Below are positions 32,313-43,644 of a stretch of DNA of 64,000 nt, one piece after another. Source of the DNA: Linanthus parryae. Lineage: Eukaryota; Streptophyta; Magnoliopsida; Ericales; Polemoniaceae. The stretch lies in contig JALGPY010000001.1 in assembly GCA_023055425.1 (NCBI GenBank), positions 144,919,368 to 144,983,367 of the forward strand, given 5' to 3'. The position numbers were made by a program, and so were the translations under genes. How positions within the stretch are numbered: position 1 is the first letter of the stretch; each line of letters begins with the position of its first letter. The notes under the pieces were generated by a model that saw only the letters and a list, made by a program, of their open reading frames with translations, searched no databases and was not told where the DNA came from.

Positions 32313-33120
32313 CAAGGTTGTCAAACCCGCGGGTTGACCCACGGGTTTAACGAGTTTACGAGTCTACATGGGCAATCGGGTTGACCCGCTCGAAAACCCG
32401 GCCGCAAACAAACCCGCAGCAAACCCGTGCAAACCCGTCAAACCCGTAGACCCGCGAGTTGACACGCGGGTTTACCGAGTCAACTCATTGTGAAATTAGT
32501 GTAGTTGTATTAGGTTTTTGATCTGTTAGTGCACAAAAATGGGGTATATAGTCGCTAATTTTCAAACTCTAGTGAACTATTGGAATTATCACAAGATTAG
32601 AGATAAATTATAACAGCCAATATCCAATCAACCACACCGATGTCTGTGTAAATATCAAACGGATCACATTGATTAAGATTATATGCAAGTTTCTTTTTCA
32701 TTTTTTGATGGACTTATTTTAACAGTTCGTATATAGAATTTAGCTTAGTAAATTTTAGTTACACCCTTACTTCAAATAAGTAGCTCATTCCTCAGAAGAA
32801 AAAAAATAAGTGGCTCGATGCAAGGAATCATACAAATGAATAAATAAATATGCAAACAAATAAATTAATATATTAGGCTTAATTCTAATACTTTTAAATT
32901 TAAAGGCTTGTGGCTTTGATACAATTCTATAAACATAAAGACAAATGTATCATTTAATCATCAAAAAGTTTAAAAATTCAAATTTTCATAGGTGAAAAGT
33001 CATGTGTACGTAAATAATTGAAGATTTGAAGTAAAAGGTGACCCACGCGGGTCACGGGTCACGAGTCGAGTCTACCCACCCTCTGCGGGTTTATGCTGAC
33101 TCACGGGTTTGAAAACCTTG
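32313..33120. mobile_element. hAT-type MITE with 8-bp target duplication
   Basis: An 808-bp element whose ends are inverted repeats CAAGGTTGTCAAACCCG (32313) and the complement of CGGGTTTGAAAACCTTG (ending 33120). Flanks are CTCTACAA (32305-32312) and CTCTCCAA (33121-33128), matching at 7 of 8 bases, the duplication size of hAT elements. The ends are rich in repeated ACCCGCGGGT-type motifs and the middle is AT-rich without coding capacity. It lies just upstream of the hAT-derived gene, whose 5'UTR begins beside it. Confidence 0.8.
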
Positions 33121-33128
33121 CTCTCCAA

Positions 33129-33679
33129 GTCCCAACTGTGAAGAACGACGCCTGTCGAAGACCAAAACCCTAGCATTCCCTGCTTCTTCTTCTCAGGTAC
33201 ATTCTCTCTCTCAAGAACTCAATTCTCTATCTATCTAATACCGCTATGTGTTTGTTTAAACATAGCACAATCATCTCAAATGGGGTTTTTTTTGTAGAGA
33301 CCCCTGCCGATTTGGGGATAATTATTTCTTCTAATGCAACTCCGCTGATACATTGACTAAATGGTGAAATGGGTTTGATGAAGTTTCTGAATTTATGAAT
33401 TTTGTTTGAACTTTTCTCTACTTCTTGATATATTGCCTAAATGGTGAAATGGGTTTGATGAAATTTCTGAATTTATGCATTTTGTTTCAACTTTTTTCTA
33501 CTTCTTGATATGTAACTTTGTGGGCGTATTACACTGACCAAGTTGTGAGTTGTGACCTCTGTTTGATCGATTGTTTACTTCTTCTTGTTGCTTGATCTGA
33601 AATCTTGCTAATGCATTGACTAAATGGTGTAATGGTTTGATTAAGTTTATGAAAATTTGGACATTTGTTTGCTGCAGTC
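33129..33679 (+). promoter_or_regulatory. 5'UTR exon and 5'UTR intron of hAT-derived gene
   Basis: A probable leader exon ends CTTCTCAG at 33196 before GTACATTC; the intron ends TTTGCTGCAG at 33677, leaving TC before the ATG. The intron carries an 80-bp direct duplication (33352-33431 and 33432-33511) with a third degenerate copy near 33610. No clear TATA box is seen. Confidence 0.6.
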
Positions 33680-35635
33680 ATGGAAAGGTACTACAAAAGA
33701 AAGATTGACCATGTTACGTCTGAGTCATCGTCTATTACGAATCCGACCCTTTCTACGGGAGTGATGGACCCTTCACAGGTTTCTGAAGATTCGGACTCGG
33801 AAGTTTCAGAAACATCAATGCTTGAATGTCTTTGCCAACCACCTTTCAAGCTAGATCATCAATGGGACAATGAATATGATGCACTATTGATTGCATTAGT
33901 TAAATGTGCTCGGTTTCTTCTGAAGCAAGGGATTGATTTCGACGGGGTCGACGAATTTGATCACTCGAGCAACCAAGGAAACTTTCTCGAGCTTTTGCAC
34001 TTTCTGTCCTTGGATAACAAGGGTCTGAAAGCTGTTTTATCAAAAAAGAGTCCCGAAACTTTGAAGTTGTTGACACCAGAGACGCGAAATGCCATTGTTA
34101 ATGCCAGCGCGGTTGAGACTACTCATGCTATTGTTAGAGAGATTGGAGATGGTCCCTTCTCAATTTTCTTTGGGGAGACTCATGATGTTGAATGCGAATA
34201 TCACATTGCTGTTATTGTGAGGTATGTTGATAAGAAGGGGTTCGTGGTAGAGCGCTTTCTGGGTTTCAAGCCTGTTGAGAATTGCCGTGCTCCTTTATAT
34301 AAAAAAGCAGTTGAAGATTTATTATCTTCAAATGGTCTAAGCATGTCGAGGTTGCGTGGGCAAAGTTATGATGTCATTAGTGAAAAGCAAGTTCATCTCA
34401 ATTCACTCAAGTCACTGATAATGGAAGAGAATGGGCAAGCGTATTACGTTCACTATTCTTCTCATCAACTTCAATCAGCTATTTTGTTGGTATCGTATAA
34501 ATATCCTCCGATTTGTGGACTCGTTGTTGATGTTGACAAACTGATTGATGTTCTTGGAGCTAGTTATAAGGATCAAGATACTCTCCGCGACGAGCGATCT
34601 TCTAAAGTTATCAAGGCTCTTAAGAGTGATACCGGCTATCTCAGTTCTGAAACTGATACGCTTCAGAGACCATATTACAGTGTTTTCCTCAGCTTGATTA
34701 CTATGTTTTCTGACGTGCTTGATGTGCTTGAAGATATAATGGATCATGGTAAATATTCTGAAGACAGAGGGAAAGCTAGAAGTTTACTCGGACTCTGGTC
34801 TATGCAGACCTTTGACTTCGTCTTCAGTCTTCATTTGATGAAATCCATATTGGGAATGACAAATGATTTGTCTTCAGCGCTACAAAAGAATGATCAAGAC
34901 ATAGTGAACGCTATGGGGCTTGTTCAAGTCTCAAAGCAAGGGCTCCAAATCATGAAGGCTAGTGGTTGGGGTTCTTTCATGGACGAAGTAAGTTCTTTAT
35001 GTGTCAATAATTTTATTGATGTTCCGAATATGGATGAGATGCATAAACCTCGAGGATATGCAAAAAAGGTTAGACCTCAAGAAATAACAAACTATCAATA
35101 CTATTGTGTGGATTTATTTGAAAAGGTTATAGACACTGTAGTCGAAGACCTGAATGACCGTTTCAACGTGGTGAACATGGAGTTGCTTCATTGTGTCGCT
35201 AGCTTCAATCCTTCTGACTCCTTTGTTGCATTTGACAAGAAAATGTTGGTCAGGTTTGCAGAATTCTATCCAAAAGATTTTTCAGGTGTCGAGCTTTTGG
35301 CACTTGCTGGTGAACTTGAGAACTTTATTGGTGATGCACGCTCTTGTGCTCAGTTTTTGAATCTGAAAGGGATTGATGAACTTGCTCGTGTCATGGTTGA
35401 GACTGGGAAAGACACAATCTATCCGCTGGTTTATAGGCTTCTAACTCTGGCGCTGATTTTACCAATTTCGCCGGCCAAAGTTGAGAGGGCTTCTTCTTCC
35501 ATGAAGACTGTGAGGAAGTGGCTTTCTGATCAAGCTGGTGATCAAATGATGTCCGATAGGCTCGTTGCTTATATTGAGCGTGAAATGTTTATCACCATCC
35601 CAAAAGAGGCTGTCATTAATCGTTTCCATCAGTAA
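33680..35635 (+). CDS. hAT transposase-derived protein (TTF/DUF4371-like), likely immobile or domesticated
   Basis: An unbroken 651-codon gene. The ATG at 33680 is chosen because the upstream in-frame TTG is inside the 5'UTR intron. The protein starts MERYYKRK like TTF-type hAT proteins. It then lacks the Cys-rich TTF zinc finger and goes directly to CARFLLKQGI, the DUF4371-like region (GNFLELLHFL, AVETTHAIV, VERFLGF, LRGQSYD) and a C-terminal hAT dimerisation region (LPISPAKVERASSSMK, YIEREMF). In active relatives the first acidic residue lies in a VDES-like motif and the second region has HCxxH; here they read FGET and HYSSH. The D of GQSYD and the E of KVER remain. An intact frame with a damaged catalytic core suggests a host function or recent silencing. 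Terminal inverted repeats around it are not seen. Confidence 0.85.
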   Translation: MERYYKRKIDHVTSESSSITNPTLSTGVMDPSQVSEDSDSEVSETSMLECLCQPPFKLDHQWDNEYDALLIALVKCARFLLKQGIDFDGVDEFDHSSNQGNFLELLHFLSLDNKGLKAVLSKKSPETLKLLTPETRNAIVNASAVETTHAIVREIGDGPFSIFFGETHDVECEYHIAVIVRYVDKKGFVVERFLGFKPVENCRAPLYKKAVEDLLSSNGLSMSRLRGQSYDVISEKQVHLNSLKSLIMEENGQAYYVHYSSHQLQSAILLVSYKYPPICGLVVDVDKLIDVLGASYKDQDTLRDERSSKVIKALKSDTGYLSSETDTLQRPYYSVFLSLITMFSDVLDVLEDIMDHGKYSEDRGKARSLLGLWSMQTFDFVFSLHLMKSILGMTNDLSSALQKNDQDIVNAMGLVQVSKQGLQIMKASGWGSFMDEVSSLCVNNFIDVPNMDEMHKPRGYAKKVRPQEITNYQYYCVDLFEKVIDTVVEDLNDRFNVVNMELLHCVASFNPSDSFVAFDKKMLVRFAEFYPKDFSGVELLALAGELENFIGDARSCAQFLNLKGIDELARVMVETGKDTIYPLVYRLLTLALILPISPAKVERASSSMKTVRKWLSDQAGDQMMSDRLVAYIEREMFITIPKEAVINRFHQ

Positions 35636-38141
35636 TGAAAGTTACCAAGGTCATTTGTAAGAACAGATTAGTTAGTTATCTATGAATATGCAAGTTTTTT
35701 ATTTTGATTCTCAGTTATCAAGTTCTGTAGGCTACCCAAGAACACTAGAATTTGAGGGACATGCTCATCAAGGTTCAGTATATTTTTTATGTTCCGCACT
35801 GTGTTGTTCACTACTTTAATCTTCCACCATTTCCTCATCTGTAGCTAGTTCTTTACAAGCGTAATTGAGCACTTGGTTCTCTATTTTCGTTAAGTTACTT
35901 TACGTCTTTATCTACTCTAGGTAGTTAGATAACTGCTGAGGGATCATTCAGTATCATTATCGCGTTACTTGGAACACATTTGTCTGTTCACAGCACATAG
36001 TTTTACTAGTTCAGGTGTTTAATTTGAACATGCCAAATATATACTTGGCTAGTTAAGGTCTGAAATGATCATGGCTGCTTCTTCCTAGTCTCGGTCTTTG
36101 AAGAGTTCGTATGTTATCTATGAATATGCAAGTTTTTTTGTTTTGGTTCTCAGTTACACAATTGTTCTCCGCCTAAACTTGCTTTCTGTTGCTGGGTGGT
36201 TTTTCTGTTTTGGTGTTTACGTTGCCCTGTAATTCGAAAATATATTATTCTTCTCTTGTGTATTTTATTGAGATATCAGAGCTCCATCGTCTGAAATTCT
36301 CATTCTCCTTCGAAGAATTCTCACACTTGGGTGGCTTCATGCTGGTACCTATTCCAAAATTTTGGTTCAACCGTTGGACTGCTGATGACCATTGACGCTG
36401 GAGACCTTGAAGATCTCCAAGCCAGTGTTTGGCAAAGTTAACTTAGTTTCCCAAACTCTTTTTTGCAGAACGTCATGTTTTAGATATATAACCTTCTTCT
36501 CTGTTTTCATCTTTTAGGTTGTGGATCCTTCGAATGACGTTACAGATTACTCTCTTGTTCATAACCTTAAATGGGCAAAGGTAAGCTTGAGCACCCATAG
36601 GCCACACGAACCAAGTAGCAAACTTTTTTGCAATTGTAGGTCAGTATGACAACATGTTTATATATATATAAAGTTTATAAGACGGGGAGAAAAATGATCA
36701 CCTTTTTCCTCCACGCGTGCCCATTGTTATAGAATAGCCCAAGGTGTGAATGAAATGGCCAATCAAAGCATCACCTAGAATAGGAAACATGAGTACTCTG
36801 GTTTCTCGTTGGTCTGTATCTGCTATCTAGTACTTATTTCAAAGTCAGGCATTCCTGGCAGTCCCTATACGTGTAGATAATTGCTGGGTGCCTACAACCT
36901 CATGTTGGGTGAGCTTTGAAGATTCTAACGCCTGTCAGTAGTATCATGTGTGCAATTGTTCCAAATGCGCCGTGGTCTGTTGCATTTGCCTCTAGACATT
37001 TACCAGATGATGAGAAAGATAGATTGACACTTTTAGTAGACTCTAACAGAAAGAACCTCTGTCACTTGAAGATTAACTGAGATTAAAAACACCACAAGCA
37101 TCTCAAACATCCTTGACGACATTCTCTTTGCACAAACATTACTGGTTTTGTCATACATAGAACTGGAAAGTCAGATTTGTTGTATCTGATTATCACTTCT
37201 AAAATTGTTTAAATATATTCTTGAAGGACCTACATATCCTTTTCAGCCGTGAGAGCAAAAGTGTCTGATTCAAGTCCTAAAGTTGACCAAAAAGATTCAG
37301 GTTTTGAAGTATTATATAGTACATGGCTCTAGTACTGCTCTTTTGCTGGTTATTCTTGTAGTTATGCATAACCCTTTCGTCCACAATCGAAATGAAATCG
37401 GCGGTTTATATTTATGATTTGAAAGTAAGTAGTCCCTTTGATTCACTCAACCCCATCTGTATACAAATAAACCACCCTTCTCAGCAAACTAACAGCAACC
37501 AACCCAACATTGTTTAATAATTATGATTTGGGTATTAGACTTGCCTTTTGTTTCTCGTGGCAGCTGCATTCCAGAGAAATCCCTTCACATGCAGGTGCTT
37601 GCTTTGTAAAAGATGCCAAGTATAGTATCCTTCTGGGACATGCTCTTCTGATGCAGGGATATTTCCATGAGACCTATAAGTTTATACATTATTTGACAAG
37701 CATGATTTAATCAATTAGTTCCAAAGAAAGAGCAAAAGGATTAACTCGGACCAGAGAAGAGTTCTTTACTTGTATTTATATATACTTGAGCCGGATTCTG
37801 AACTCTGCCTGCTATATCTGGAATGCAAGCCACCGTGGTGTATTCAACATGAGCGACATGGCAAAGTGGCGATGAATGGAATGTTGTGGAAGGTCTTTGA
37901 TCAGTATAATTCTTAACTAATTGATGCAGCCTTAGTTCTTCTACTCTGCGTGCTGTGGCAACTTGCAAAACCAAAATTCTAATGGTATATTCAGGAGTTT
38001 TTTTTTTTTTTTTTTCCTGGAAAAGAAAAGAAAATGAAACGAAAGCGGTGGTTCAAAAGCTGGCAATTTTTGTTATTTTTCTAACTTGAGAAAAGCTAGA
38101 CTGGTGCCGGAAAATCTATCTGCTGATGTAGCGCGGTGAGT

Positions 38142-38279
38142 GATTATATTGCTAAAGTGAAGCAGTTGCCAGTCTCAGAAGTACTATTCTCTATTCTATA
38201 GACCATGATCGATTATATTGCTAAAGTGAAGCAGTTGCCAGTCTCAGAAGTACTATTCTCTATTCTATAGACCATGATC
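38142..38279. repeat. 69-bp perfect tandem duplication
   Basis: GATTATATTGCTAAAGTGAA starts at 38142 and again at 38211. The two 69-bp units appear identical, so the duplication is recent. Confidence 0.9.
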
Positions 38280-38924
38280 GTGTTGAAATTTAGGGAAGAT
38301 GAAGTTTTAAAGCACGAGGAACCAGTACTTTCCTTCAGTACTGGACTCTGACCGCTATCACTTCTTCTTCTTCTTCATCATCATCAGCAGGACCGTGAGG
38401 CGTGAGGTATCATCTGATAAAATCTATGTAGTACGAGCAATTTTGACAACTTTTTTTTACTACTCATTCGCTGTGTTTCAGCCTTTGGATTCGGAACAAA
38501 AGCATCGAGAACCATTAGATTTCATCGTTAACTAGGGATTATAAGAACAAGTCACGGTAGCACGTGGAACCAGTTGGGCACGTTTAGACTTTCTTGACCA
38601 CGTCGCTTCACCAGAGTTTGCCATTCCCAAATCGCCTATAATCTTCTCTGTAATCTCATAACCATTGTCACTACCCCTGATTTCATGGTAGACTCTTTAA
38701 ACAATTGCACCAGTCAAATTCAGTAATTCTCAACCTAGCATATGAATTTGCCACATTGAAGACTTTTGTCAACTCAAAATTTAAAAAAAAAAAAGTCAAT
38801 TAAATAAATGAAACTTCGGTGATCTCTAAATCTCGGAAGGATTAGTCTCTGAAGGGTGCCGCCTGGTTCACACACAAAAAAAAAAAAAAAAAATAGAGCA
38901 CATCATCCACTAATGTTAATATAA

Positions 38925-39170
38925 GAGCATCTCCCACAGTTGACATTAAATTTTACACCAAATCTTATATTTGGTGGAGAGAAATGGTTTGGACTCCCAC
39001 AGTTAACCCTCAAAAACACCATTTCACCAGTTTTGGTAGAAAAATAGAGCTTTCGGTCTCCCACAGTTTTCACCAAATTTTACATCAAATGGTTATTTCA
39101 CCATTTCATCAAATTTAGAGAATGGTATTTTTGGCCTCCCACAACAAATCATCAAATTTATCACCAAATC
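38925..39170. repeat. Repeat with spaced CTCCCACAGTT motifs
   Basis: GAGCATCTCCCACAGTT begins the stretch and CTCCCACA-type motifs recur near 38992, 39057 and 39133, each followed by T/A-rich CACCAAAT(T)-like sequence. It resembles the end of a PIF/Harbinger-like or other DNA transposon, but neither termini nor target duplication are clear. Confidence 0.35.
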
Positions 39171-39602
39171 ATGAATTTCATAACTATCAAAATAAAAGTA
39201 AAAATTTATTACCAAAATAATATTACACGAAATTGTAAAATGATTAAATAACACTTCAAAAAATCTAAAATTAACCAGTCTAATCTATTTGACCATGATG
39301 ATCACATATGTACAAGAAGGTTACTGAAGTTCTTGACGTTTAACATCAGTGTATTATGTTCGGCCAAACCTGTTGCAACTACATTAGTTATTTTATTTTA
39401 TCATCCCGCAGCATGATGCTGAAAATTTTATGTAACACGCTATGGCTCAAAAGCATATTATACAAAGTGGGAGAAAAAAATGGGAGAAAAAAAACGGATG
39501 GCGTATATACTGTAAAAACGAAATGCTATACTCTTATATTAGAGCATATTATTACCATGAAAGTAGTGTGAAAACATGCCCTAAACACTAAACACTAATT
39601 AA

Positions 39603-39864
39603 TACCACTCCGTCCCAGCTCTTTCTTCCCATCTGACTTTTTTGACTCGTATCTGGGTCACTTTGACCGGGTGATTTAGATAGCAAAGTGATACGATTTT
39701 TTGATAATTTTTTCACCATATTATAGAGCACCGTTTACTCTACAACACCAAGAAAAAATTATCAAAAAAATACATATGTTTGCTATTCAAATCACCGGGT
39801 CAAAGTGACTCAGTGAATAGTGACAAAACTCAAATTGGGAAGAAAGAGCTGGGACAGAGTGGTA
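39603..39864. mobile_element. Stowaway-like MITE
   Basis: A 262-bp element with long inverted ends, TACCACTCCGTCCCAGCTC at 39603 and the complement at 39864, including the TTTCTTCCCA extension. TA at both borders fits a Tc1/mariner-type duplication. The interior is a long imperfect palindrome with GGGTCACTTTGACCGGGTGA and its partner CACCGGGTCAAAGTGAC. Confidence 0.8.
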
Positions 39865-40029
39865 CTAGTGTGTCAACATAACAGTATTCCAAGAATTCCC
39901 GAAAAAGAAAGAAAATAATCCTTAATCCTTGAAAGTTGAAACCATACCAGCGACAATTTATATTGATAGTGATTTGAAAAAAGAAAGAAAATTTCATGAC
40001 ATGTAAACTCCTTAACTGTGTCACATTTT

Positions 40030-41908
40030 GGTGCTGTTTGGATAGAGAGGTTGAGGGAGTTTGGTTAACCGGACGGGTGTAGTGTTTGGATAAAGAGGTT
40101 TAAGTTGGGAGGAGCGGTGGCCGGTCTTGTTTCATCCGGTCACCGCTATATTTCTTTTTCATATCACTCTCACTCAGCCGGGCACCGCCAAAAGGAAGGA
40201 GGGCACCGACTGTCACTATCTCTCTCACACTCTCTGTTCCTCTTTCACCTTTCACGTGATTCTCTCTCTCACTCTCTCTTTCTCTTTCTCTCTTCACCCA
40301 TTTGTGCCACTTCAAACTATTCCAATAGAAATAGTAACGCAAATCCCACTCTCCAATTTTTTGTGTCAGGATCAAACGATGAAAAGCACATGCATCCCTT
40401 CCCCTTTGACCTATTTGCAAACACCACCCCTAAATATTGAGATTATTGTATTCCTCAATTAATTGTGTATATCGACATGAATACGGCAACGTAATATTTG
40501 TATTGAAGAATTTTGTATTTTCCTACTTTAAGGTGTTTTTTAATCTCAAACCAAGAAAAGATAAAAATGATATAATTTGAAGATTTATATTATTTAAAAA
40601 TTATAATCATTATTGGTAAAGAAACTGTCTTATTTTACTTATGTTTATAATATTATCATAAGTTGTTATCAGAGTACACATAAAGACCGTTACAAAAAGG
40701 GAAGCCTACGTAAACTTCAAATGTTACACGAGCATTACGTCCTTGTCAAAATTGACTAGAAAAAATCGAACCACTCTTTACACATGTCAATTGCATTTTT
40801 TTTTCAATGTTTTATTTGATAACAGATTTATATATATGCATTTGTGTGTACCGTTTCAGATATTAATAAATGTAGAAAATAACATTTTACTCAGTTCTTT
40901 GCATGCAGTTGAAGTTTCAACGTCTTGCCAACGCAGAAACACAACATAGTGCAAGAAATTTTGAATATTCAAATACACATATAACAAATATGTATTATCT
41001 TGATTATCAAACAAGTTAAATCGGGATCAACATATCTAACTAGTTATTGGTTATATAACACTTTGTCAAGAATAACCCACAATACTTATTATCGACTCTA
41101 TTGTTTCGAGACATTTCTAGTGAGTGATATAGTAGACATTGATCATAGATGTAAAAGAGATCTAGTCATATCACTATGTTCTCTCTCTTTCTTCACATTC
41201 TCACTTTTAAACTCGTATCTGGGTCACTATGATCAAGTGATTTGGATCACAAAATGTTGTAATTTTTGATAATTATTTTACTGTGAGTCGAGTAATTTTT
41301 ATTATACAACACAGCAAAAAGATCTCAAAAAGTTGCATTATATTGCTATTCAAATTATCGGGTCAAAGTGACAAATAAATAGTGGTAAAAATCAATTTAG
41401 GGAGAAAGAGAGTGAACATAGTGCTACTACAAATTGGAGTAAGCTTTTATAATGATTTTCATGTACTATGGAGTAGGCCTTAAGTAAGGGTATGTGAGCA
41501 AAATACTCACTTACACCATCGAATGAATGAATAGAGAAAAAGTTGGTAATGGTTATAAATATAGTGACATGATAATGGGGGTGGAGAAATAAATAATGCA
41601 ACAAGAAATGAAGGTTGGTAAATTAAGCTAAACCTGTCTGATGCTCCCTCAGCTCATGGTGAGAGTGGGCAAGAAATCTACTTTTCCACATGACTTGACC
41701 AAATGACCCCTCTTTTTCTCATTTCTTTCCGTCTCTCACACACTCTTCTCTCTTCCGGCCACCGCATGGTTTGTCACTCTCTCTCTCTTCTTCTTCTCTC
41801 CAGCCGGGCATCGCTTCTTTGTCCCGTCCACCTATGTATTTCATCAACCAGGAAAAGGTTGGGTTTGGTTAGTGGTTAACTAAACTTAGGTATCCAAACG
41901 AGCCCATT
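40030..41908. mobile_element. Possible hAT-type element with TTTGGATA ends, interrupted by MITE
   Basis: GGTGCTGTTTGGATAGAGAG at 40032 and TATCCAAACGAGCCC near 41892-41906 look like inverted ends of a nonautonomous element. CT-rich tracts and CCGGGC(A)CCGC-like segments occur near both ends (40170-40300 and 41740-41820). A MITE sits inside (41170-41425). No target duplication was established, so the two ends could belong to different elements. Confidence 0.35.
41170..41425. mobile_element. MITE of the GGGTCAAAGTGAC family
   Basis: Ends CACTATGTTCTCTCTCTTTC and GAAAGAGAGTGAACATAGTG are inverted. The interior carries CTGGGTCACTATGATCAAGTGA and TTATCGGGTCAAAGTGAC, the same palindromic core as 39603-39864 but with different terminal bases. 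Confidence 0.7.
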
Positions 41909-42886
41909 TAATCTGGAGGTGGGGATCCGTTACTGATAATAGTTTATCGGAAATTTTACCTTCTTAGAGTATAAAATGACACAATCAAAGGCTTCTAAGT
42001 GTTCCGAGTGTTCGGAAGTTTGCGACGTTGAAGGAGTCAAAGTGTATTTTCTCAAACTAATAGGGGTGAAAGTGTTTATGTCAAATTTGAGGGGTGAAAG
42101 TGACTTTTACTCAAGAAATGTTGTCAAACCACCAGCGCGTGAAGCCACGTGCTATCTTCAATTGCCACAACCAATGTCACCAATATCTCAACACTTTGAC
42201 TTGAGGTCTTGAATTCAAATCTTGGAGCAATCCAAATAATGGTGAGTTTGGGAATGCTTCTGCTGCCAGCACAGCTGCTTTCCGACAACAGAAGCAGTTT
42301 TACTGTGTTTGGTAAAAATAAAATTTCTGCTTTTCCGGACAGTTTCTGCTGTCCCACTTTCAGGAAGCAAGGGGGGAGATGCTTTTTCAGAAAGTGCTTT
42401 TGATTAATTTATCTACAACTGATTTTGACCTTACAATTTTTTAAAATATCAATAGTTATCTTTCCGGAAATGACACGTGTCATATATTTTTGTCATTTTA
42501 CCCTCTCACAGCAACTTCACAGTTGATTTACCAAACACAAAATTACTATAGCAATATTTCACAGCAGCTTCTACGTAATATTTACCAAACAACATTTTAT
42601 CAAGAATTCACAGCAGCTTTCTACAGTGTTTTCACACAGCAGCTTTCTACCACCGCCACAGCATTCCCAAACTAGCCCTAAGTCTATTGACCATATCAAC
42701 TGCGAGCATGTCAGCCCATAATTTTTCAGGCTGGTTTGGTTCTCTATTGTAGTTTGGGGAAGGGTAATGACGGCGAGTTCCCACGTCATAAAAAAAAGGG
42801 GTTAATTGCATTTCACCCCCTGTGGTTAGGGGTTTGTTGAATAAAATAATACTTTTTAACTGCTACTTGGATCCTACTGTCCCCAG
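41909..42886. other. Upstream region of GH31 gene, with MITE
   Basis: No gene. Most of 42241-42679 is a MITE (listed separately). The remaining 200 bases before the ATG at 42887 would contain the GH31 promoter and 5'UTR; no convincing TATA box is seen. Confidence 0.5.
42241..42679. mobile_element. MITE with GTTTGGGAATGC ends
   Basis: GAGTTTGGGAATGCTTCTGC at the left and GCATTCCCAAACTAGCCC at the right are inverted. The interior has many CAGCAG/GCTGCTT-like motifs. A relative is at 59861-60267 inside the AOX gene. It ends about 200 bases before the GH31 start codon, so it may alter that promoter. Confidence 0.65.
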
Positions 42887-43609
42887 ATGGAAGTGAAACC
42901 ATCGTCTTCTGCTCATAGCGAAGCAGCTGTCGTACTTCGAACATCACCAAAACACCATCAAATTCTCGAGCATTCTCGTTCCAGACTTTCAATTATTACA
43001 CCATTGAAGGTCTCGGCCAAGTTGAAGAGCCTCTCCGATCATCACACCCGCTTGAAATCAACCCCAAGACGACCATTTTCACTCTTCCACCCATTCAGGT
43101 CAGCCTGCTGTGCAAAATCGCTATCAATTTATCTGGGTTTTCGATTAAAGATAGCAGATATGTTCATTTGGGGCTTAATTTTACTGGGTTCGACTTCGAT
43201 TCTTAAATAGTCTTCTCTGATGCATGCAATTTCTTGTATGATGCGGGTGATGAGTTGGGTTTTGTTGGTGTTCTTGTAATTGTAATCGGTGATGTTTCAT
43301 GATGACCTGTGAGTAATGAGTTCAATGCATGATGTTTGATAAATGGTTCAACTCAGTTGGATGTGGAATCACTTGGTTCTGATCCAACTCTTGAGCTAAT
43401 GTGGGAGTGACACTGTAATAAATTGGTTTAAATTTATGAAGTACAACACATTAACTGCCTCTTAAGATGCTGATACATGCTATTTTTGAAGTGAAACTCT
43501 ACTGATTTAGTTATGCTAAAGAAAGATACCTGCAGTATTTTTTATCCAACTAAGAATTTTCTTCCAAAGATTGATGTTTGGCGTAGTAGAAGCATTTTTT
43601 TTCAATTGC

Positions 43610-43644
<35 letters not shown>

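Larger units (their letters stand above)
35636..39602. other. Intergenic region with tandem duplication and transposon fragments
   Basis: No supported gene. Contains an exon-like stretch at 36519-36581, an exact 69-bp tandem duplication (38142-38279), and an AT-rich repeat (about 38925-39170) with four CTCCCACA-type motifs roughly 65 bases apart. Short open frames (for example 37510-37710) show no domain. Confidence 0.5.

Noticed and set aside
33665..33679. Upstream start of the hAT-derived frame
   Set aside because: The upstream codon is TTG and lies before a TTTGCTGCAG acceptor, so these five codons are intronic; ATG 33680 is used.
32313..35635. hAT-derived gene as the autonomous partner enclosed by the nearby MITE ends
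   Set aside because: Both MITE ends and target duplications lie upstream of the gene (32305-33128); no matching end follows 35635.
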